Counted from the stretch's first letter, positions 63,501-64,000 are shown. The stretch is DNA of 64,000 nucleotides from Actinospineispora eucalypti (GCA_014208095.1 JACHMT010000003.1:868001-932000), one strand, 5' to 3'. Made by a program: numbers and translations. The notes: generated by a model not told the origin, from the sequence alone.

Positions 63501-64000
63501 GCCCAGAACCCGAGATCCCCCAACGCCCCAATCAGGCCGAACTCGTGCACCACCAGGACCGCGCCAGGCAGGTGCAGATCCAGGTTCACCAGCCAGGACA
63601 CCGCGATCCCGATCAGCGCGACCGGCTTCCAGCCGCCGGTCAGCCCGAGAGCACTGACCCGCGACAGCGTGCCCCGGGCGGCGAACATGACGAACCCGAG
63701 CGCCAGCGGCAGCACCCACTCCGAACCGACTGCCCACGCCAGCGCGGCGAGCACCGGACCACCGACCAGCAGCGCGACGGTCGGCGCCCGCGCCTGAGCC
63801 GGCGTCCACAGCCCGCGCAGCAGAGCCAGAATCGACAGCGCCGCCGCCACCGCGCCGGCCACCGAGGCCAACGGCCCCGAGCGGAACACCAACAGCACGA
63901 CCGCCATCCCGGCACCCACCCCGGCGGTGACCATTAGCCCGGTGAACCACCGCGCCGACAGCGGCGCCTTCCAGTCGACGAACACTCGCCATCCATCGAC
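2..64000 (-). CDS. Giant multidomain membrane protein, internal part of one open reading frame (at least 21,333 codons)
   Basis: One minus-strand frame is open across the whole window, with no in-frame stop (no plus-strand TTA, CTA or TCA at positions congruent to 2 mod 3). Its translation is protein-like throughout: hydrophobic membrane segments, amphipathic helices and many recognisable folds with conserved motifs. Third codon positions are strongly G/C. Long plus-strand open frames at many places are all in the codon-aligned antisense register, which shows that the coding phase never shifts. Both gene ends lie outside the window, so start codon, ribosome binding site, signal sequence and stop cannot be judged. 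It is not a PKS or NRPS: no ketosynthase, acyltransferase, adenylation or condensation motifs appear. It is not a simple adhesin, since the repeats are mixed with enzyme folds. Function unknown; likely envelope-associated because of more than 50 predicted membrane segments. Confidence 0.95.
514..589 (+). repeat. 30-bp direct tandem repeat, about 2.5 copies
   Basis: Period 30, exact from 514 to 589. It duplicates LLAHKREFDE in the minus-strand protein. The period is a multiple of three, so the frame is kept. It lies between the winged-helix array and a membrane segment, so it lengthens a helical linker. Confidence 0.97.
600..1730 (-). other. Winged-helix array near the C-terminal side
   Basis: Three modules: RMELHHALYLLEGWLIKGRR with wing ATGYALTDLGKATLRL (1,380-1,500), GMTPAKLAKLLKRPIRAVRA with VLEELVHEGWVLERHGNYVL (1,050-1,170), and RRSVLANAMGLDPDELHEPM with wing VRPYTYELTQPG (690-840). 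They resemble PadR/MarR-type DNA-binding folds. Confidence 0.6.
1730..3890 (-). repeat. Tandem unit copy 2: degraded amidoligase-like and metallopeptidase-like domains
   Basis: Contains a weak amidoligase relic (RFGLNHKQDSAFIVQAVLHG, about 3,470-3,540), VRYVPVEPVGGPAPTAS, LLLAGEVARVLQIAFGAG (2,715-2,775, where copy 1 has HEQTH), HVEWERFARGLGMHLLVEHV, and PALPGYLYYHPAPV. The Glu of ExxA survives but the HExxH is lost. It aligns with copy 1 over more than 1.4 kb without frame loss. Confidence 0.7.
3890..5530 (-). other. HEQTH metallopeptidase-like domain, tandem unit copy 1
   Basis: LRLVLWHEQTHVLQLAYRLV has HExxH at 4,847-4,861 (residues 19714-19718). About 45 residues later LERERMAHGAAMDLL gives ERMA (4,709-4,720), again HExxH...ExxA as in gluzincins. 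Upstream linker VWYVPTDPVGGPAPEPGD and downstream PELPGYLYYHPGPL are shared with the next unit, 2,103 bases away. It looks catalytically competent. Confidence 0.65.
5530..6280 (-). other. Amidoligase-like domain (glutamine-synthetase-fold relative)
   Basis: GEGPLYLSLELDVWLRKF (start strand 'gxExE'), HGFEIIANPMGYPWAIKHFP, ADLRVNLSRTGFDSAEHIER, WMRLILENSDQMIILSRRQS and LQLRIFASTLDPELAKAALA, ending ASVEYARG...SFARWAASRDEYAPLA. The order matches actinobacterial phage- and plasmid-type amidoligases (GxHVHVSR...RVFASTLxPxxVQAAL). The HVH residues are replaced by RVN, so activity is doubtful. A second, weaker copy lies in the following tandem unit. Confidence 0.65.
6280..7280 (-). other. DUF998-like membrane domain and extra segments
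   Basis: LGLALAARDWLAAHPG introduces about eight membrane segments. KPVSAYVVAPGGMALLAAAA (around 6,960-7,010), LLRGAAAALVVLAAFPINPG and SSIVHQAATTVLFAGVLSAG match the DUF998 pattern 'PxSxYxxxPGG ... FPxdP ... H.aaa..F'. The function of this family is not established. Two further segments lie at 6,310-6,560. Confidence 0.6.
7280..8490 (-). other. Winged-helix modules, Pro-rich linker and helical region
   Basis: TVDELAWLLRMTPDALRDDV with wing RFRVRDETVFLRG lies at 8,360-8,490. A Pro/Arg linker ASAPRPRNEPRPAPELTVPP follows at about 8,270-8,355. Then come long helices to 7,470, and a last winged-helix-like module AHIQNLLGVDYDELVTVIGE with wing LEGEVRVRLDPK at 7,290-7,450. Confidence 0.5.
8490..10690 (-). 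other. 'ERKAxGL' module B (paralogue of the 18.9-20.6 kb module)
   Basis: It starts with an HE-module relic (PGVLLVSWEGGRHVYVSAAA, no HE). It contains GTERKALGLRENDPQELWLI (9,602-9,661), LLKRLAHGEFLGVEVHAVVF, WEGDDAPGGLARAVAQPV and FGETPWQEHAARF with HDLADLLGAASRAM. These segments line up in order with module A at 20 kb. Mostly helical. Function unknown. Confidence 0.5.
10690..10940 (-). other. Membrane segment (GAAEARDQFGDLPVHP type)
   Basis: WGWLAGAAEARDQFGDLPVH introduces VVFFLVVGVLALVGVLVTRK. It has the same architecture as the introducers at 43.7, 24.9 and 7.2 kb. Confidence 0.65.
10940..11480 (-). other. Degenerate GGDEF domain
   Basis: HDPLTGALNPRGLRLELHET, GVGLVLIQPDRFSAVNNEFD and HSKGDEVLRGLADRLR are well kept. 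The signature is NGKEF (11,206-11,222, in ARNGKEFLVLLRDV), so catalysis is unlikely. It may sense GTP or pair with the intact domain, as in known tandem active/inactive GGDEF pairs. Confidence 0.75.
11650..12140 (-). other. GGDEF diguanylate cyclase domain, canonical
   Basis: All core elements are present over about 160 residues: DDLTGALSLYGLYKRL, IAVAVLDLDSFRPFNDEYGE, GDEALRFVADTLR, and ARVGGDEFVVVLRDI with GGDEF at 11,882-11,896 (residues 17369-17373). The conserved Asn and Asp of the guanine and metal sites are kept. The RxxD inhibitory site before the motif is not present. It should make cyclic di-GMP from two GTP when dimerised, on the cytoplasmic side. Confidence 0.85.
12140..12830 (-). 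other. Membrane segments upstream of the GGDEF domain
   Basis: VGVALLVTVGLGVLLVRML (about 12,510-12,565), WFKIALRAALFLPVLLLVTA (12,385-12,440) and GLVVLGAGVLGIISAYLLLQ (12,245-12,305). The second is followed by LPAAATPRSPEV, reminiscent of a signal-peptidase site. They tether the diguanylate-cyclase domain to the membrane. Confidence 0.7.
12830..14630 (-). other. Array of about five winged-helix-like domains
   Basis: The first domain is clearest: LTAVEAAGKRGISRAELPGE, LTSLDNRALVLVKAGLITHE (14,462-14,521) and a wing GGQRYISYRATELL. Others start at about 14,270, 13,830, 13,400 and 13,050, for example LLTTFGREGVTAWLPGLARL with DDRYHLPDHTW, and TPSGKTTFELLRVLVAHPDG. They resemble PadR/MarR-type folds and usually bind DNA, but here may act as protein-interaction modules. 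Confidence 0.6.
14630..15770 (-). other. Membrane segments with an intervening helical loop
   Basis: LALAVLAAGVVVYVAYRTGL and VAFAVVIGLVVVGLSVRKYR at 15,480-15,740, then a soluble helical stretch at 14,890-15,400 (EEKLKRDAERLAEEAATYLA). Three further membrane segments at 14,640-14,870 include LALGVGFALGGLLGVLVGPA and AVGALVGALLIPLMVNGL. Confidence 0.7.
15770..15930 (-). other. Winged-helix-like module
   Basis: IRGVLFLRGGRPVKRSWLQR, LLGVPGDDVVNAVFEDSRLD, and a wing DENATVHLVKRPGG. It comes immediately before a membrane segment, as in the 33.45 and 29.6 kb copies. Confidence 0.5.
15930..17860 (-). other. Uncharacterised region, mixed then helical, with a weak RET relic
   Basis: The N-terminal part has beta-rich stretches (GGLVGVVAEVGENSPVELGE, GYQGVAVVPGRLITEFMRF). 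Near 16,950-17,060 AVVNEIGALLHELAVAGASD and AQEFWTEVLAYARKYL recall the HE/RET modules. The rest (15,930-16,700) is helical. No family is recognised. Confidence 0.4.
17860..18330 (-). other. Metzincin-type metallopeptidase-like domain (HEWAHVLGGEH)
   Basis: WWIDFLRHEWAHVLGGEHTG carries HExxHxxGxxH at 17,960-17,992 (residues 15337-15347), the full metzincin zinc signature, followed by AAHRAESEDLI. The Met-turn cannot be pinned down, so the exact clan is open. A degenerate paralogue lies at 26,240-27,090. It is one of the few protease-like domains here with an intact motif. Confidence 0.65.
18330..18880 (-). other. Region with two winged-helix-like modules
   Basis: GRLTWLMLEPVLDLKSAVDE with a wing HLTIHGDTVYLTRL begins just upstream and extends into this region. 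RIVSVLSLRPGLPVRVVTLA and GVLDWAGQALADAARGSREL, with a wing GRIWLADDG, lie near 18,350-18,545. Between them is a helical segment. Same module family as at 25.0 and 15.85 kb. Confidence 0.45.
18880..20620 (-). other. 'ERKAxGL' module A (helical, about 570 residues)
   Basis: Contains LTELTPGQRKATGLTDRHVR (20,102-20,161), IVPTELIRRLANGDFGVPVD, GLALYPWADSRVPGG, and DTPWAEMAEALPEVRAQDLA. It is paralogous in order and wording to the module at 8,490-10,690. Family unknown. Most of the rest is helical. Confidence 0.5.
20620..20990 (-). other. GNAT-like acetyltransferase domain
   Basis: Strands IEIIDPAGAVVGSASVRF and DRLHLGLTDWWLDP lead to SAQGNGTATGLLWTLEDWLG (20,762-20,821). The Q-G-N-G-T-A stretch fits the acetyl-CoA pyrophosphate loop Q/R-x-x-G-x-G/A. 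Length is short (about 120 residues). It lies directly after an HE module. Confidence 0.6.
20990..21500 (-). other. HE module (VIAHEALGG copy), best-preserved reference copy
   Basis: The order is GHDHALSLLP, WIRPAEYGGLAGRDPPKVKL, WIAANLFAYRLGDTIYVLDT, AWHRFNTAQRALVIAHEALG (HE at 21,185-21,190) and GAGHAAHARWTLDMLAEL. The repeated core is a strand pair, an aromatic-rich turn, a helix with (V/I)-(I/A)-x-H-E, then His/Asp residues 8-14 positions later and another helix. It resembles a zinc-peptidase helix lacking the second His of HExxH. I know no family with this pattern. At least seven recognisable copies and several relics occur in the gene. Confidence 0.55.
21500..22200 (-). other. Helical region
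   Basis: Amphipathic helices rich in Leu, Arg, Glu (GTVVRLRQERLAQLIETYES, AVRVAAGVSLLDRLQSSSLG) with no motif recognised. Ends at GHDHALSLLPLREDQELGVR, the start motif of the next HE module. Confidence 0.55.
22200..22640 (-). other. RET module (copy at 22.4 kb)
   Basis: LVMRTKTGERLVSERQLRET (22,382-22,441), then IQEFWTRVLTHRSSSVDEHD. It directly follows the HE module, confirming the recurrent HE-RET pairing. Confidence 0.6.
22640..23080 (-). other. HE module (VINHERRSD copy)
   Basis: SVVDPGEYASPAGRDSTAVT, LGDTIFVVSFSWDGFSPAQK, AAVINHERRSDLTKPAAHEA (HE at 22,739-22,744) and DRQATLATIRYLGFLGE. The His-Glu pair and downstream His-Glu are kept. Confidence 0.55.
23080..23420 (-). other. 'LAGN-DSMRSV' module, copy 3
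   Basis: EVAEQLARNWHWMRSVLRQL (23,282-23,341), GVPKRVVRGFKLHW, then AWLAEQFTEFGLPMRPDEEP. It ends at the acidic, His-containing GADPSAGDPGHDHPLAWRRV that begins the next HE module. Confidence 0.5.
23420..24670 (-). other. LAG module copy 2 and homing-endonuclease-repeat / HTH unit 3
   Basis: LAVARQLAGDEDSMKSVLAQ, DLAIGRRRTPSKEQWETSRM, VPSSSYLYDHYGPWEDITDA, KGIPNLNTLITRFGRSWATV, then GWSIPMIVAFAGVPYRAVYD and GGRQIADKLGLSDRIVAMAL (23,470-23,530). It is the third copy of the DNA-binding-like unit, and the LAG module is placed before the repeat exactly as in unit 1. Confidence 0.6.
24670..24960 (-). other. Membrane hairpin (WGVLVGAASAARDW type)
   Basis: HRSWGVLVGAASAARDWAGD introduces a membrane segment (ALAAVVVIAAVLVLAMPG). 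A second one follows (VTVAALVVGGLLLSVPAGAQ). The introducer motif is shared with 43.7, 10.8 and 7.2 kb. Confidence 0.7.
24960..25160 (-). other. Short winged-helix-like module
   Basis: RIAALLDRQPEQTVPVDRLA, WLFELDADRVRNEVAEANAL and DMDVWDGTEIARP. It has the recurrent pattern of a helix pair (LAxLLxxDxDxVRxxV) and a short wing. Relatives lie at 33.45, 29.6, 18.9, 18.45, 15.85, 8.4 and 7.4 kb, each close to a membrane segment or linker. Confidence 0.5.
25160..26240 (-). other. Diverged RET module and helical region
   Basis: AADGFRLFSWFAVREAVVMV (26,102-26,161) matches the RET module with RET changed to REA, followed by VRAWLGRVHGHLSYFHPGGR. Coiled-coil-like helices continue to 25,160, with an acidic linker DRRPGDTEPGDTSPVL. 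Confidence 0.5.
26240..27090 (-). other. Degenerate metzincin-like domain (HERDLH), paralogue of the 18-kb domain
   Basis: ILVPRWVAELVSELVAADPR and WWLEFLRHERDLHINHAEHT (HERDLH at 26,672-26,689), with KRHDAHND after it. It aligns with WWIDFLRHEWAHVLGGEHTG at 18 kb. The HExxH spacing is broken but many His remain. Begins with VAIDLTGEQVQEQFPEAEAT. Confidence 0.55.
27090..28140 (-). other. Membrane segment and homing-endonuclease-repeat / HTH unit 2
   Basis: A membrane stretch (LAGVALVTGGLWLFAPAGAH, about 28,010-28,110) is followed by DLAIKHRRTPSKEMWEASGM, APSSSYLSRNIGRWEDVTDA, then KGIPTETAMVNRWGSWPAAR, GWSLQMIAAYYAGPGVSLTT and HGEQITRKLRLAPGVVAAAL. The order repeats unit 1 and unit 3 closely. 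DNA binding is likely if this part faces the cytoplasm. Confidence 0.6.
28140..29050 (-). other. Homing-endonuclease-repeat / HTH unit 1
   Basis: DLAIDLGHSPSSQVWINRGL, then TPSVASVNRVFGPWPGMLNE (28,860-28,990) fits the 'HNH repeat' pattern in which PS...W...S...i.r.FG.W..al..aGl forms a small DNA-binding helix-turn-helix. Two more HTH-like segments follow: GWSTYMIAAYTGAARSTIQR and MGEEIAEKLELDPTLVAMAL. No HNH nuclease motif is seen. Basic residues are frequent. Confidence 0.6.
29050..29400 (-). other. 'LAGN-DSMRSV' module, copy 1
   Basis: TREVAETLAGNRDSMRSVQA (29,282-29,341), KELVDAFGFYW, then VAPMVGKSRQALYRGFSRYG, which has the shape of a helix-turn-helix. Two relatives lie at 24,370-24,670 and 23,080-23,420. 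It probably binds DNA or protein. Confidence 0.5.
29400..30985 (-). repeat. Intragenic duplication, copy 2: RET module, helices, winged-helix module, membrane hairpin
   Basis: Contains DGTPGELSEFGHDPVRATKR, THVDPIEREILGEDTQVRLL, TADGLRLISERVFRETVEIV (30,662-30,721), REFWRLVLEHEARYHPHGPA, the winged-helix-like GSPQRVSFLALLLGAEPADT and a membrane hairpin VGITAAVLLPLFDTV. It is the partner of copy 1 at 33,240-34,840. The similarity is higher than between other RET modules in the gene, so this is one of the younger duplications. Confidence 0.85.
30985..31700 (-). other. PP2C (PPM)-like pseudo-phosphatase domain
   Basis: The PPM element order is visible: SYDAAVLGNRDAVTAAAVAT at the N-terminal Asp strand, ALIVPTGYGQSEAVVVATGR with TAVFVLTADGVVQVNRPTSE, LRKGDRVFLVTEGVTRFLS in the place of 'GDxLLLxSDGL', and a final GGVAPATVVVLAP where the family has 'DNxTVVVV'. 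The metal-binding Asp residues are replaced, so a regulatory or scaffold role is more likely than phosphatase activity. Confidence 0.6.
31700..33240 (-). other. Helical region between the duplicated units
   Basis: Starts with TPDERRHMASDLDLRLRRTP. Contains a weak HE-module-like strand pair (SRIFLSDEIGALRQIVVSR) with no HE, and long Arg/Glu/Ala helices (LRAELNARAAEAHQRFQRQS). It leads into the PP2C-like domain. Not recognised. Confidence 0.5.
33240..34840 (-). repeat. Intragenic duplication, copy 1: RET module, helices, winged-helix module, membrane hairpin
   Basis: Starts at GNGTPGELSELAHHPGRAPK and contains THVDPIEREILGEDTQARLL, FISERVLRETADMVEFVG (34,502-34,555), the helix QAFWRGVLEHEARFHPHGPA, a winged-helix-like module GSLQRVSFLALLLGADEDEV, and a membrane hairpin ending VVAVLLPLFGAG. 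Nearly the same order and much of the wording recur at 29,400-30,985, offset 3,852 bases (a multiple of three), with clear nucleotide identity (for example 34,683-34,760 against 30,831-30,908). Confidence 0.85.
34840..35630 (-). other. RET module (copy at 35.4 kb) and helical tail
   Basis: LDGTIAFTTAAGERLLNGDL followed by VRETEEMVRLAKLL lies around 35,410-35,510. Then comes an amphipathic helix VKAFWRLVLAHDPADFDEHT and Lys/Arg-rich helices (ETRERRTNEALGLMGREADP). A second RET-containing unit follows immediately. Confidence 0.6.
35630..36180 (-). other. HE module, diverged (VIEYAHD copy)
   Basis: VGPGEYRWDEDRGPRPDVEI, YKIAVLKSRWQRLNGAQKRL, VIEYAHDLATGRIG and TLGMLRALDYLGALPEDIV. The pair is altered to Tyr-Ala-His, so metal binding is doubtful. 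Confidence 0.5.
36180..36740 (-). other. Second trypsin-like fold, degenerate
   Basis: MRTDDGDVITAAHVAVGYAE (36,590-36,640) is a good match to the catalytic-His segment 'vlTAAH' (His at 36,602-36,604). The Ser region reads WRGLVGGVAVAAGPVWAGLV rather than GxSGGPV. The Asp position is uncertain (DLDWSGIDYPRGLA). Probably inactive or only partly conserved. Confidence 0.5.
36740..37370 (-). other. Uncharacterised soluble region
   Basis: Mixed alpha/beta sequence with PPVVVSLAPAQVAELFGIDE and DPVIDLVDGRETDRTTR. It connects the HE module with the second trypsin-like fold. Not recognised. Confidence 0.35.
37370..37770 (-). other. HE module (VIAHELRAT copy)
   Basis: VAANLIAYTLVEADGSRTIY, VSDMWWPLLSDEQKAAVIAH and ELRATPANHDADADDALNRL. 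HE is at 37,472-37,477. Downstream His and Asp residues are conserved in position with the copies at 22.7 and 21.2 kb. Confidence 0.55.
37770..38480 (-). other. Helical / coiled-coil region
   Basis: Ala/Leu/Arg/Glu-rich sequence (ERLLKLHEARDLSVDVVTEL, DLKAMLTNLAMWASWVNDAL) with no catalytic motif seen. It ends in GGHSHPLAWLWKSRWAP, the start motif of the next HE module. Confidence 0.6.
38480..38850 (-). other. RET module (LNGDLLRET, copy at 38.7 kb)
   Basis: VTRSGERWLNGDLLRETVRM lies at 38,642-38,701, followed by a helix containing LVQDIWLLVRIHDPRDIDMH. It follows the HE-like module as elsewhere. Confidence 0.6.
38850..39380 (-). other. HE module, Glu lost (IIRHAVG copy)
   Basis: Parallel to the 44.6-45.1 kb copy: WLEPHEYDWWGAPADAPTVH, then DGQIFLPVTARERYTPAQLA, LIIRHAVGGYTGEIPIADLD (39,002-39,060), and AALRYLDYLG. 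The invariant Glu is Ala, suggesting a structural role. Confidence 0.55.
39380..39740 (-). other. Membrane segments with a duplicated hexapeptide
   Basis: Three to four membrane segments, from LLLLAVGAAVNGAMLAAWL onward. Near the C-terminal end the hexapeptide LAQAMG occurs twice in a row, encoded by the 18-bp tandem repeat listed separately. Confidence 0.7.
39419..39458 (+). repeat. 18-bp direct tandem repeat, two copies plus a few bases
   Basis: The unit CAGCCCCATTGCCTGGGC occurs at 39,419-39,436 and again at 39,437-39,454, followed by the start of a third. It is a multiple of three and duplicates LAQAMG in a membrane segment without breaking the frame. Likely a replication-slippage product. 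Confidence 0.95.
39740..40360 (-). other. Uncharacterised soluble domain
   Basis: Helical start (QREQAILARYGLLDASWLER), then a mixed alpha/beta stretch (RAYYIVGTRLGADRAVGLDP, MAWITRNGELIDIDIAG). I do not recognise it. It is bounded by membrane segments on both sides. Confidence 0.4.
40360..40980 (-). other. Helical segment and membrane hairpin
   Basis: An Ala/Arg/Glu-rich helix (TRAAIAAAREARAASKEQAL) leads into hydrophobic segments GLVIGAGVAIVVLKYALS and VVQFVVTVPVLKVL at about 40,370-40,530. Confidence 0.6.
40980..42130 (-). other. Helical domain followed by a degenerate trypsin-like protease fold
   Basis: From about 41,470 downward the order of trypsin-fold signatures is visible: FVVAHAHIARG at the catalytic His position, NLVLLHVPGL where DIALLKL is usual, LLLAGHDGGWG, and DPRDAGAPLFDPATGELGAI (41,000-41,060) where active enzymes have GDSGGPL. 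The Ser is replaced by Ala and the Asp by Asn, so it is probably not catalytic. A GHSYG string nearby is incidental. Confidence 0.55.
42130..42460 (-). other. Membrane hairpin
   Basis: Two or three hydrophobic segments, from RIGAGVGVFAGFAVGGWLGS to TIGVFLALSLVAAGVAGTG, precede a soluble domain that ends in the pseudo-trypsin fold. Confidence 0.7.
42460..44180 (-). other. Helical region with an internal membrane segment (WGVLVGGAPAASDW)
   Basis: Two long helical stretches flank a membrane segment at about 43,600-43,740. The segment is introduced by NNWGVLVGGAPAASDWLHSL. The same introducer recurs before membrane segments at 24.9, 10.8 and 7.2 kb. The C-terminal part (42,460-43,590) is Ala/Leu/Arg-rich and likely coiled coil. 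Confidence 0.6.
44180..44560 (-). other. RET module (LNGDLVRET, copy at 44.4 kb)
   Basis: SLVTSSGERWLNGDLVRETV lies at 44,396-44,455, followed by an amphipathic helix ending VRAFWLLVREHNPSDLDAHE. It directly follows the HE module, as in the copies at 38.6, 35.4 and 22.4 kb. No known family is recognised; the strictly repeated core is Gly-x-x-Leu/Ile-x-x-x-x-Leu/Val-Arg-Glu-Thr. Confidence 0.6.
44560..45100 (-). other. HE module (INHEWG copy)
   Basis: The full module is present: RAHPLASDLEEGWEPAI, KLEPREHNW, DAPTVILYDAAHHATLLDV, DGRIFLPGTARKRYNTAQLA, LIINHEWGVYTGEITDHDAH (HE at 44,783-44,788), and EWTLNALRYLDYLG. It is the nearest relative of the copy at 38,850-39,380, where the Glu is lost. 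A His-Glu pair plus downstream His/Asp could bind a metal (inference). Confidence 0.55.
45100..45640 (-). other. Membrane segment cluster
   Basis: Three to four hydrophobic segments run from VRVVLAAVLVVAVVLLAARS to AAIALGAVGAAVLAGLLGLD. They sit just before the conserved RAHPLASDLEEGW start of an HE module. The same order, membrane segment then HPLA motif then HE module, recurs at 39.3 and 23 kb. Confidence 0.7.
45640..46930 (-). other. Uncharacterised soluble region with a weak HE-module relic
   Basis: The start is hydrophilic and acidic (ELTHEESEALADQQDAWDED). At 46,190-46,340 DGDTLRVYVRDLAGVVAVL, continuing VETVFAPWLGLSPAES, follows the HE-module pattern without His. A beta-rich stretch near 45,700-45,850 contains GRYELTWNLLADGTLPIHFS. 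No family is recognised. Confidence 0.4.
46930..47400 (-). other. PI3/4-kinase-like fragment (actinobacterial SCO1664-like)
   Basis: GRSVREIVAYLLVKVIGWPH followed by LVPPTILWHGPNGLGAAQRY (47,160-47,260) resembles the actinobacterial kinase-fold family with 'REVAAYxVSxxLGWxxVPPTVLRDGPxGxG'. The catalytic loop position reads HLNPDPMNVPG, where the family has NNADRKGGH. The substitution implies a non-catalytic or altered kinase fold. Length is about 150 residues, shorter than the family. Confidence 0.5.
47420..47890 (-). other. ADP-ribosyltransferase-like domain 2 (SPP1 gp7 / polymorphic-toxin style)
   Basis: Begins with GGARVFYGVPGAG (47,820-47,860) and a Gly-rich turn WGGSGYGFSDRQ. It ends with DLGVWAALRGIDALEF and then SRYLVLNRAVLRI (47,462-47,560). 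The closing 'AALRGxDAL ... YxVLNRxAV' arrangement is typical of the C-terminal part of ART domains found in phage head-morphogenesis and polymorphic toxin proteins. It is immediately upstream of a kinase-like fragment. The catalytic Glu is not assigned with certainty. Confidence 0.6.
48090..48800 (-). other. HE module with HEVRAH
   Basis: The module runs from EAGEYTWPSDLN through TGRVLVLDAWWNRLTPEQRG to VALAHEVRAHRHGTVVDHAA. The HE pair is at 48,476-48,481, with further His at +5, +7 and +14, so metal coordination is possible. The spacing is not the classic HExxH. The module family is described under the copy at 20,990-21,500. It is followed by helical sequence leading to the second ART-like domain. 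Confidence 0.55.
48800..51000 (-). other. Polytopic membrane block 3
   Basis: About 14 hydrophobic segments with loops. At about 49,500-49,800 a soluble loop of roughly 80-100 residues contains ERLEPWVTARTHHAYPGTT. Some loops recall membrane block 2 (DIGYQAVNSFIKEIRNLAHR compared with GNGFEAVFVIVDQLRRLRP), suggesting an ancient duplication. No transporter family is recognised. Confidence 0.65.
51000..51880 (-). other. TauE/SafE (TSUP)-like sulfite exporter domain
   Basis: About 290 residues with seven to eight membrane segments in two related halves. The second half has the typical IVLIGTVAGLLTGMLGVGGA (51,302-51,361) followed by FMIIPALV. The first half has AVLGVFSAGGALVANPAL. TSUP proteins move small sulfur-containing anions or organic acids across the membrane. 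A TSUP transporter embedded in a megaprotein is unusual. The second glycine-rich loop is well conserved and the first is diverged. Confidence 0.75.
51880..52440 (-). other. Membrane hairpin and Ser/Thr/Gln-rich linker
   Basis: Two membrane segments (GFGAAMFVAVGFAVLGGAAI and WMAGGLLFVLVTLGVI) are followed by a hydrophilic tract at about 51,980-52,150 rich in Thr, Ser, Gln, Asp and Pro (TNTPTRADADTDTSPGTSQT). The linker is probably disordered and may lie outside the membrane. Confidence 0.65.
52470..52890 (-). other. ADP-ribosyltransferase-like domain 1 (R-S-E type)
   Basis: The order of elements fits the toxin-type ART fold: an Arg strand TTTPLILHRWTNEQ (Arg at 52,802-52,804), a Ser/Thr-rich segment GNGSTTYGMPYSP, and the E-x-E region ARYFEEEFLLPSGSRYYV (EEE at 52,607-52,615). 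The EEEFLLPSGS sequence resembles the ExEVLLPPGT element of ADPrib_exo_Tox proteins. NAD-dependent modification of a protein target is the family activity; the target is not predictable. It sits between membrane hairpins. Confidence 0.6.
53270..53510 (-). other. Membrane hairpin
   Basis: Two hydrophobic segments, WFTLGAAVLLTTVGVLAGLA and EWLVAVAVVVAATAIVFAW, are separated by a short loop beginning VAPARAEVSGDAG. The APARA stretch after the first segment resembles a signal-peptidase type I site, a possible extracytoplasmic cleavage point (inference). Confidence 0.7.
53510..54640 (-). other. Diverged RET module and coiled-coil region
   Basis: At 54,300-54,480 the sequence GAKSLRENANPEFWAGMREH followed by QKHFHRH aligns with the RET modules at 30.6 and 34.5 kb (LRET...EFWRLVLEHEARYHPH). 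The remainder is strongly helical (ALPVATEAVADVIEWV, then LRDLEDMRQRLIALDHRLEQ) and probably forms a stalk ahead of the next membrane hairpin. Confidence 0.5.
54640..55280 (-). other. Degenerate HE module (IAYEV variant)
   Basis: Matches the repeated module: strand YIVIVKSAWDEAL, then LAGLIAYEVAYRIEDETGQR at about 54,842-54,905, in the place where other copies have VIAHE. The His is replaced by Tyr. Preceded by helices. Confidence 0.45.
55280..55620 (-). other. Retropepsin-like aspartic protease domain 2 (partly diverged)
   Basis: A second DTG motif, FVPLDTGAQFFMVPLELAAL, places DTGA at 55,538-55,549 (residues 2818-2821). The C-terminal signature is weaker (AAGNPFLRHIALEVNGTEYT in place of GRDFL). 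Two DTG domains in tandem recall the pepsin-like pseudo-dimer arrangement made from two retropepsin halves. Between them lies a helical stretch with a cluster of Arg, RRQRASSGGG. Confidence 0.65.
55880..56250 (-). other. Retropepsin-like aspartic protease domain 1
   Basis: The active-site signature VGVIDTGAYTTHLP (DTGA at 56,153-56,164, residues 2613-2616) is followed about 80 residues later by LPAPIWGRDLMSTFTITF. This corresponds to the retropepsin hydrophobic-hydrophobic-Gly-Arg/Asn-Asp motif (ILGRDFL type). The length of about 120 residues fits one retropepsin chain, which works as a dimer. Bacterial relatives include PerP-like and gag-asp_protease families. It contains the only TTA leucine codon I found (56,126-56,128). 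It could be active if it pairs with domain 2 or with another chain. Confidence 0.75.
56270..56850 (-). other. Degenerate HE module and helical tail
   Basis: The pattern of the repeated HE module is visible (a GAYTLWIDGVPVIF strand pair, then LLLLELEDRVLRLNSEPAHQ). The His-Glu pair is replaced by Leu-Glu, so metal binding is unlikely. Alpha-helical sequence follows up to the first retropepsin-like domain. Confidence 0.45.
57000..57160 (-). other. Membrane segment(s) with LAKTGLLGRWLRAVR motif
   Basis: One long or two short hydrophobic segments run from VFGVFLGDVATVPALVV to YTLAKTGLLGRWLRAVR. It is a close relative of the segment at 61,142-61,250 and separates the HEWRH domain from the next soluble part. 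Confidence 0.7.
57190..58560 (-). other. HExxH metallopeptidase-like domain (HEWRH), preceded by a winged-helix-like module
   Basis: A complete zinc-protease motif HEWRH lies at 57,473-57,487 (visible residues 2172-2176) in LIKAVGLLAHEWRH. Fourteen residues after the second His comes ERNAY (57,422-57,436), fitting the gluzincin pattern HExxH...ExxA in which the second Glu is the third zinc ligand. The N-terminal part near 58,390-58,540 looks like a short winged helix with a wing strand NGTRVVFRHRAVEI. A membrane segment follows directly. All three predicted ligands are present, so it could be an active peptidase, although the substrate is unknown. Confidence 0.65.
58560..61070 (-). other. Long alpha-helical / coiled-coil region with degenerate HE and RET modules
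   Basis: Rich in Leu, Ala, Glu, Arg with heptad-like spacing, starting with RNERLEVDRARRRLLEAYVR just after the last membrane segment. At 59,690-59,900 a diverged copy of the HE module ends in VIIERELLRVGNPNEHH. At 59,580-59,640 lies a diverged RET module (ETGNLLRETHEMW). A helical bundle or spacer is likely; no catalytic function is seen. Confidence 0.65.
61070..62590 (-). other. Polytopic membrane block 2, ending in the LLGRWLRAARGW motif
   Basis: About nine to ten further membrane segments. The end (61,142-61,250) carries VPALLAAGVAVFMLARAGLL followed by GRWLRAARGW. The same hairpin signature recurs at 57.05 kb (LAKTGLLGRWLRAVR) and, diverged, at 15.7 kb. Arg/Lys after the hydrophobic stretch suggests a cytoplasmic end by the positive-inside rule. 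Family not recognised. Confidence 0.75.
62590..62700 (-). other. Hydrophilic Gly/Pro/Ser/Asp linker between membrane blocks
   Basis: The sequence between the two membrane blocks reads HGPPPSDGGGSGNDPGTHG and continues with similar small polar residues. It is low in hydrophobicity, predicted disordered, and marks the boundary of two membrane units. Confidence 0.75.
62700..63990 (-). other. N-proximal polytopic membrane block 1
   Basis: About twelve hydrophobic segments of 18-25 residues follow each other with short loops. Examples include a stretch starting RWFTGLMVTAGVGAGM near the window edge and a long hydrophobic pair around 63,200-63,400. I do not recognise a transporter family. The block begins before the window edge. 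It probably anchors the N-terminal part of the megaprotein in the cytoplasmic membrane. Confidence 0.8.

Noticed and set aside
61532..63937. Plus-strand open frame of 801 codons
   Set aside because: Antisense of a clearly hydrophobic membrane block; the product would be an extreme Arg/His/Gln-rich sequence.
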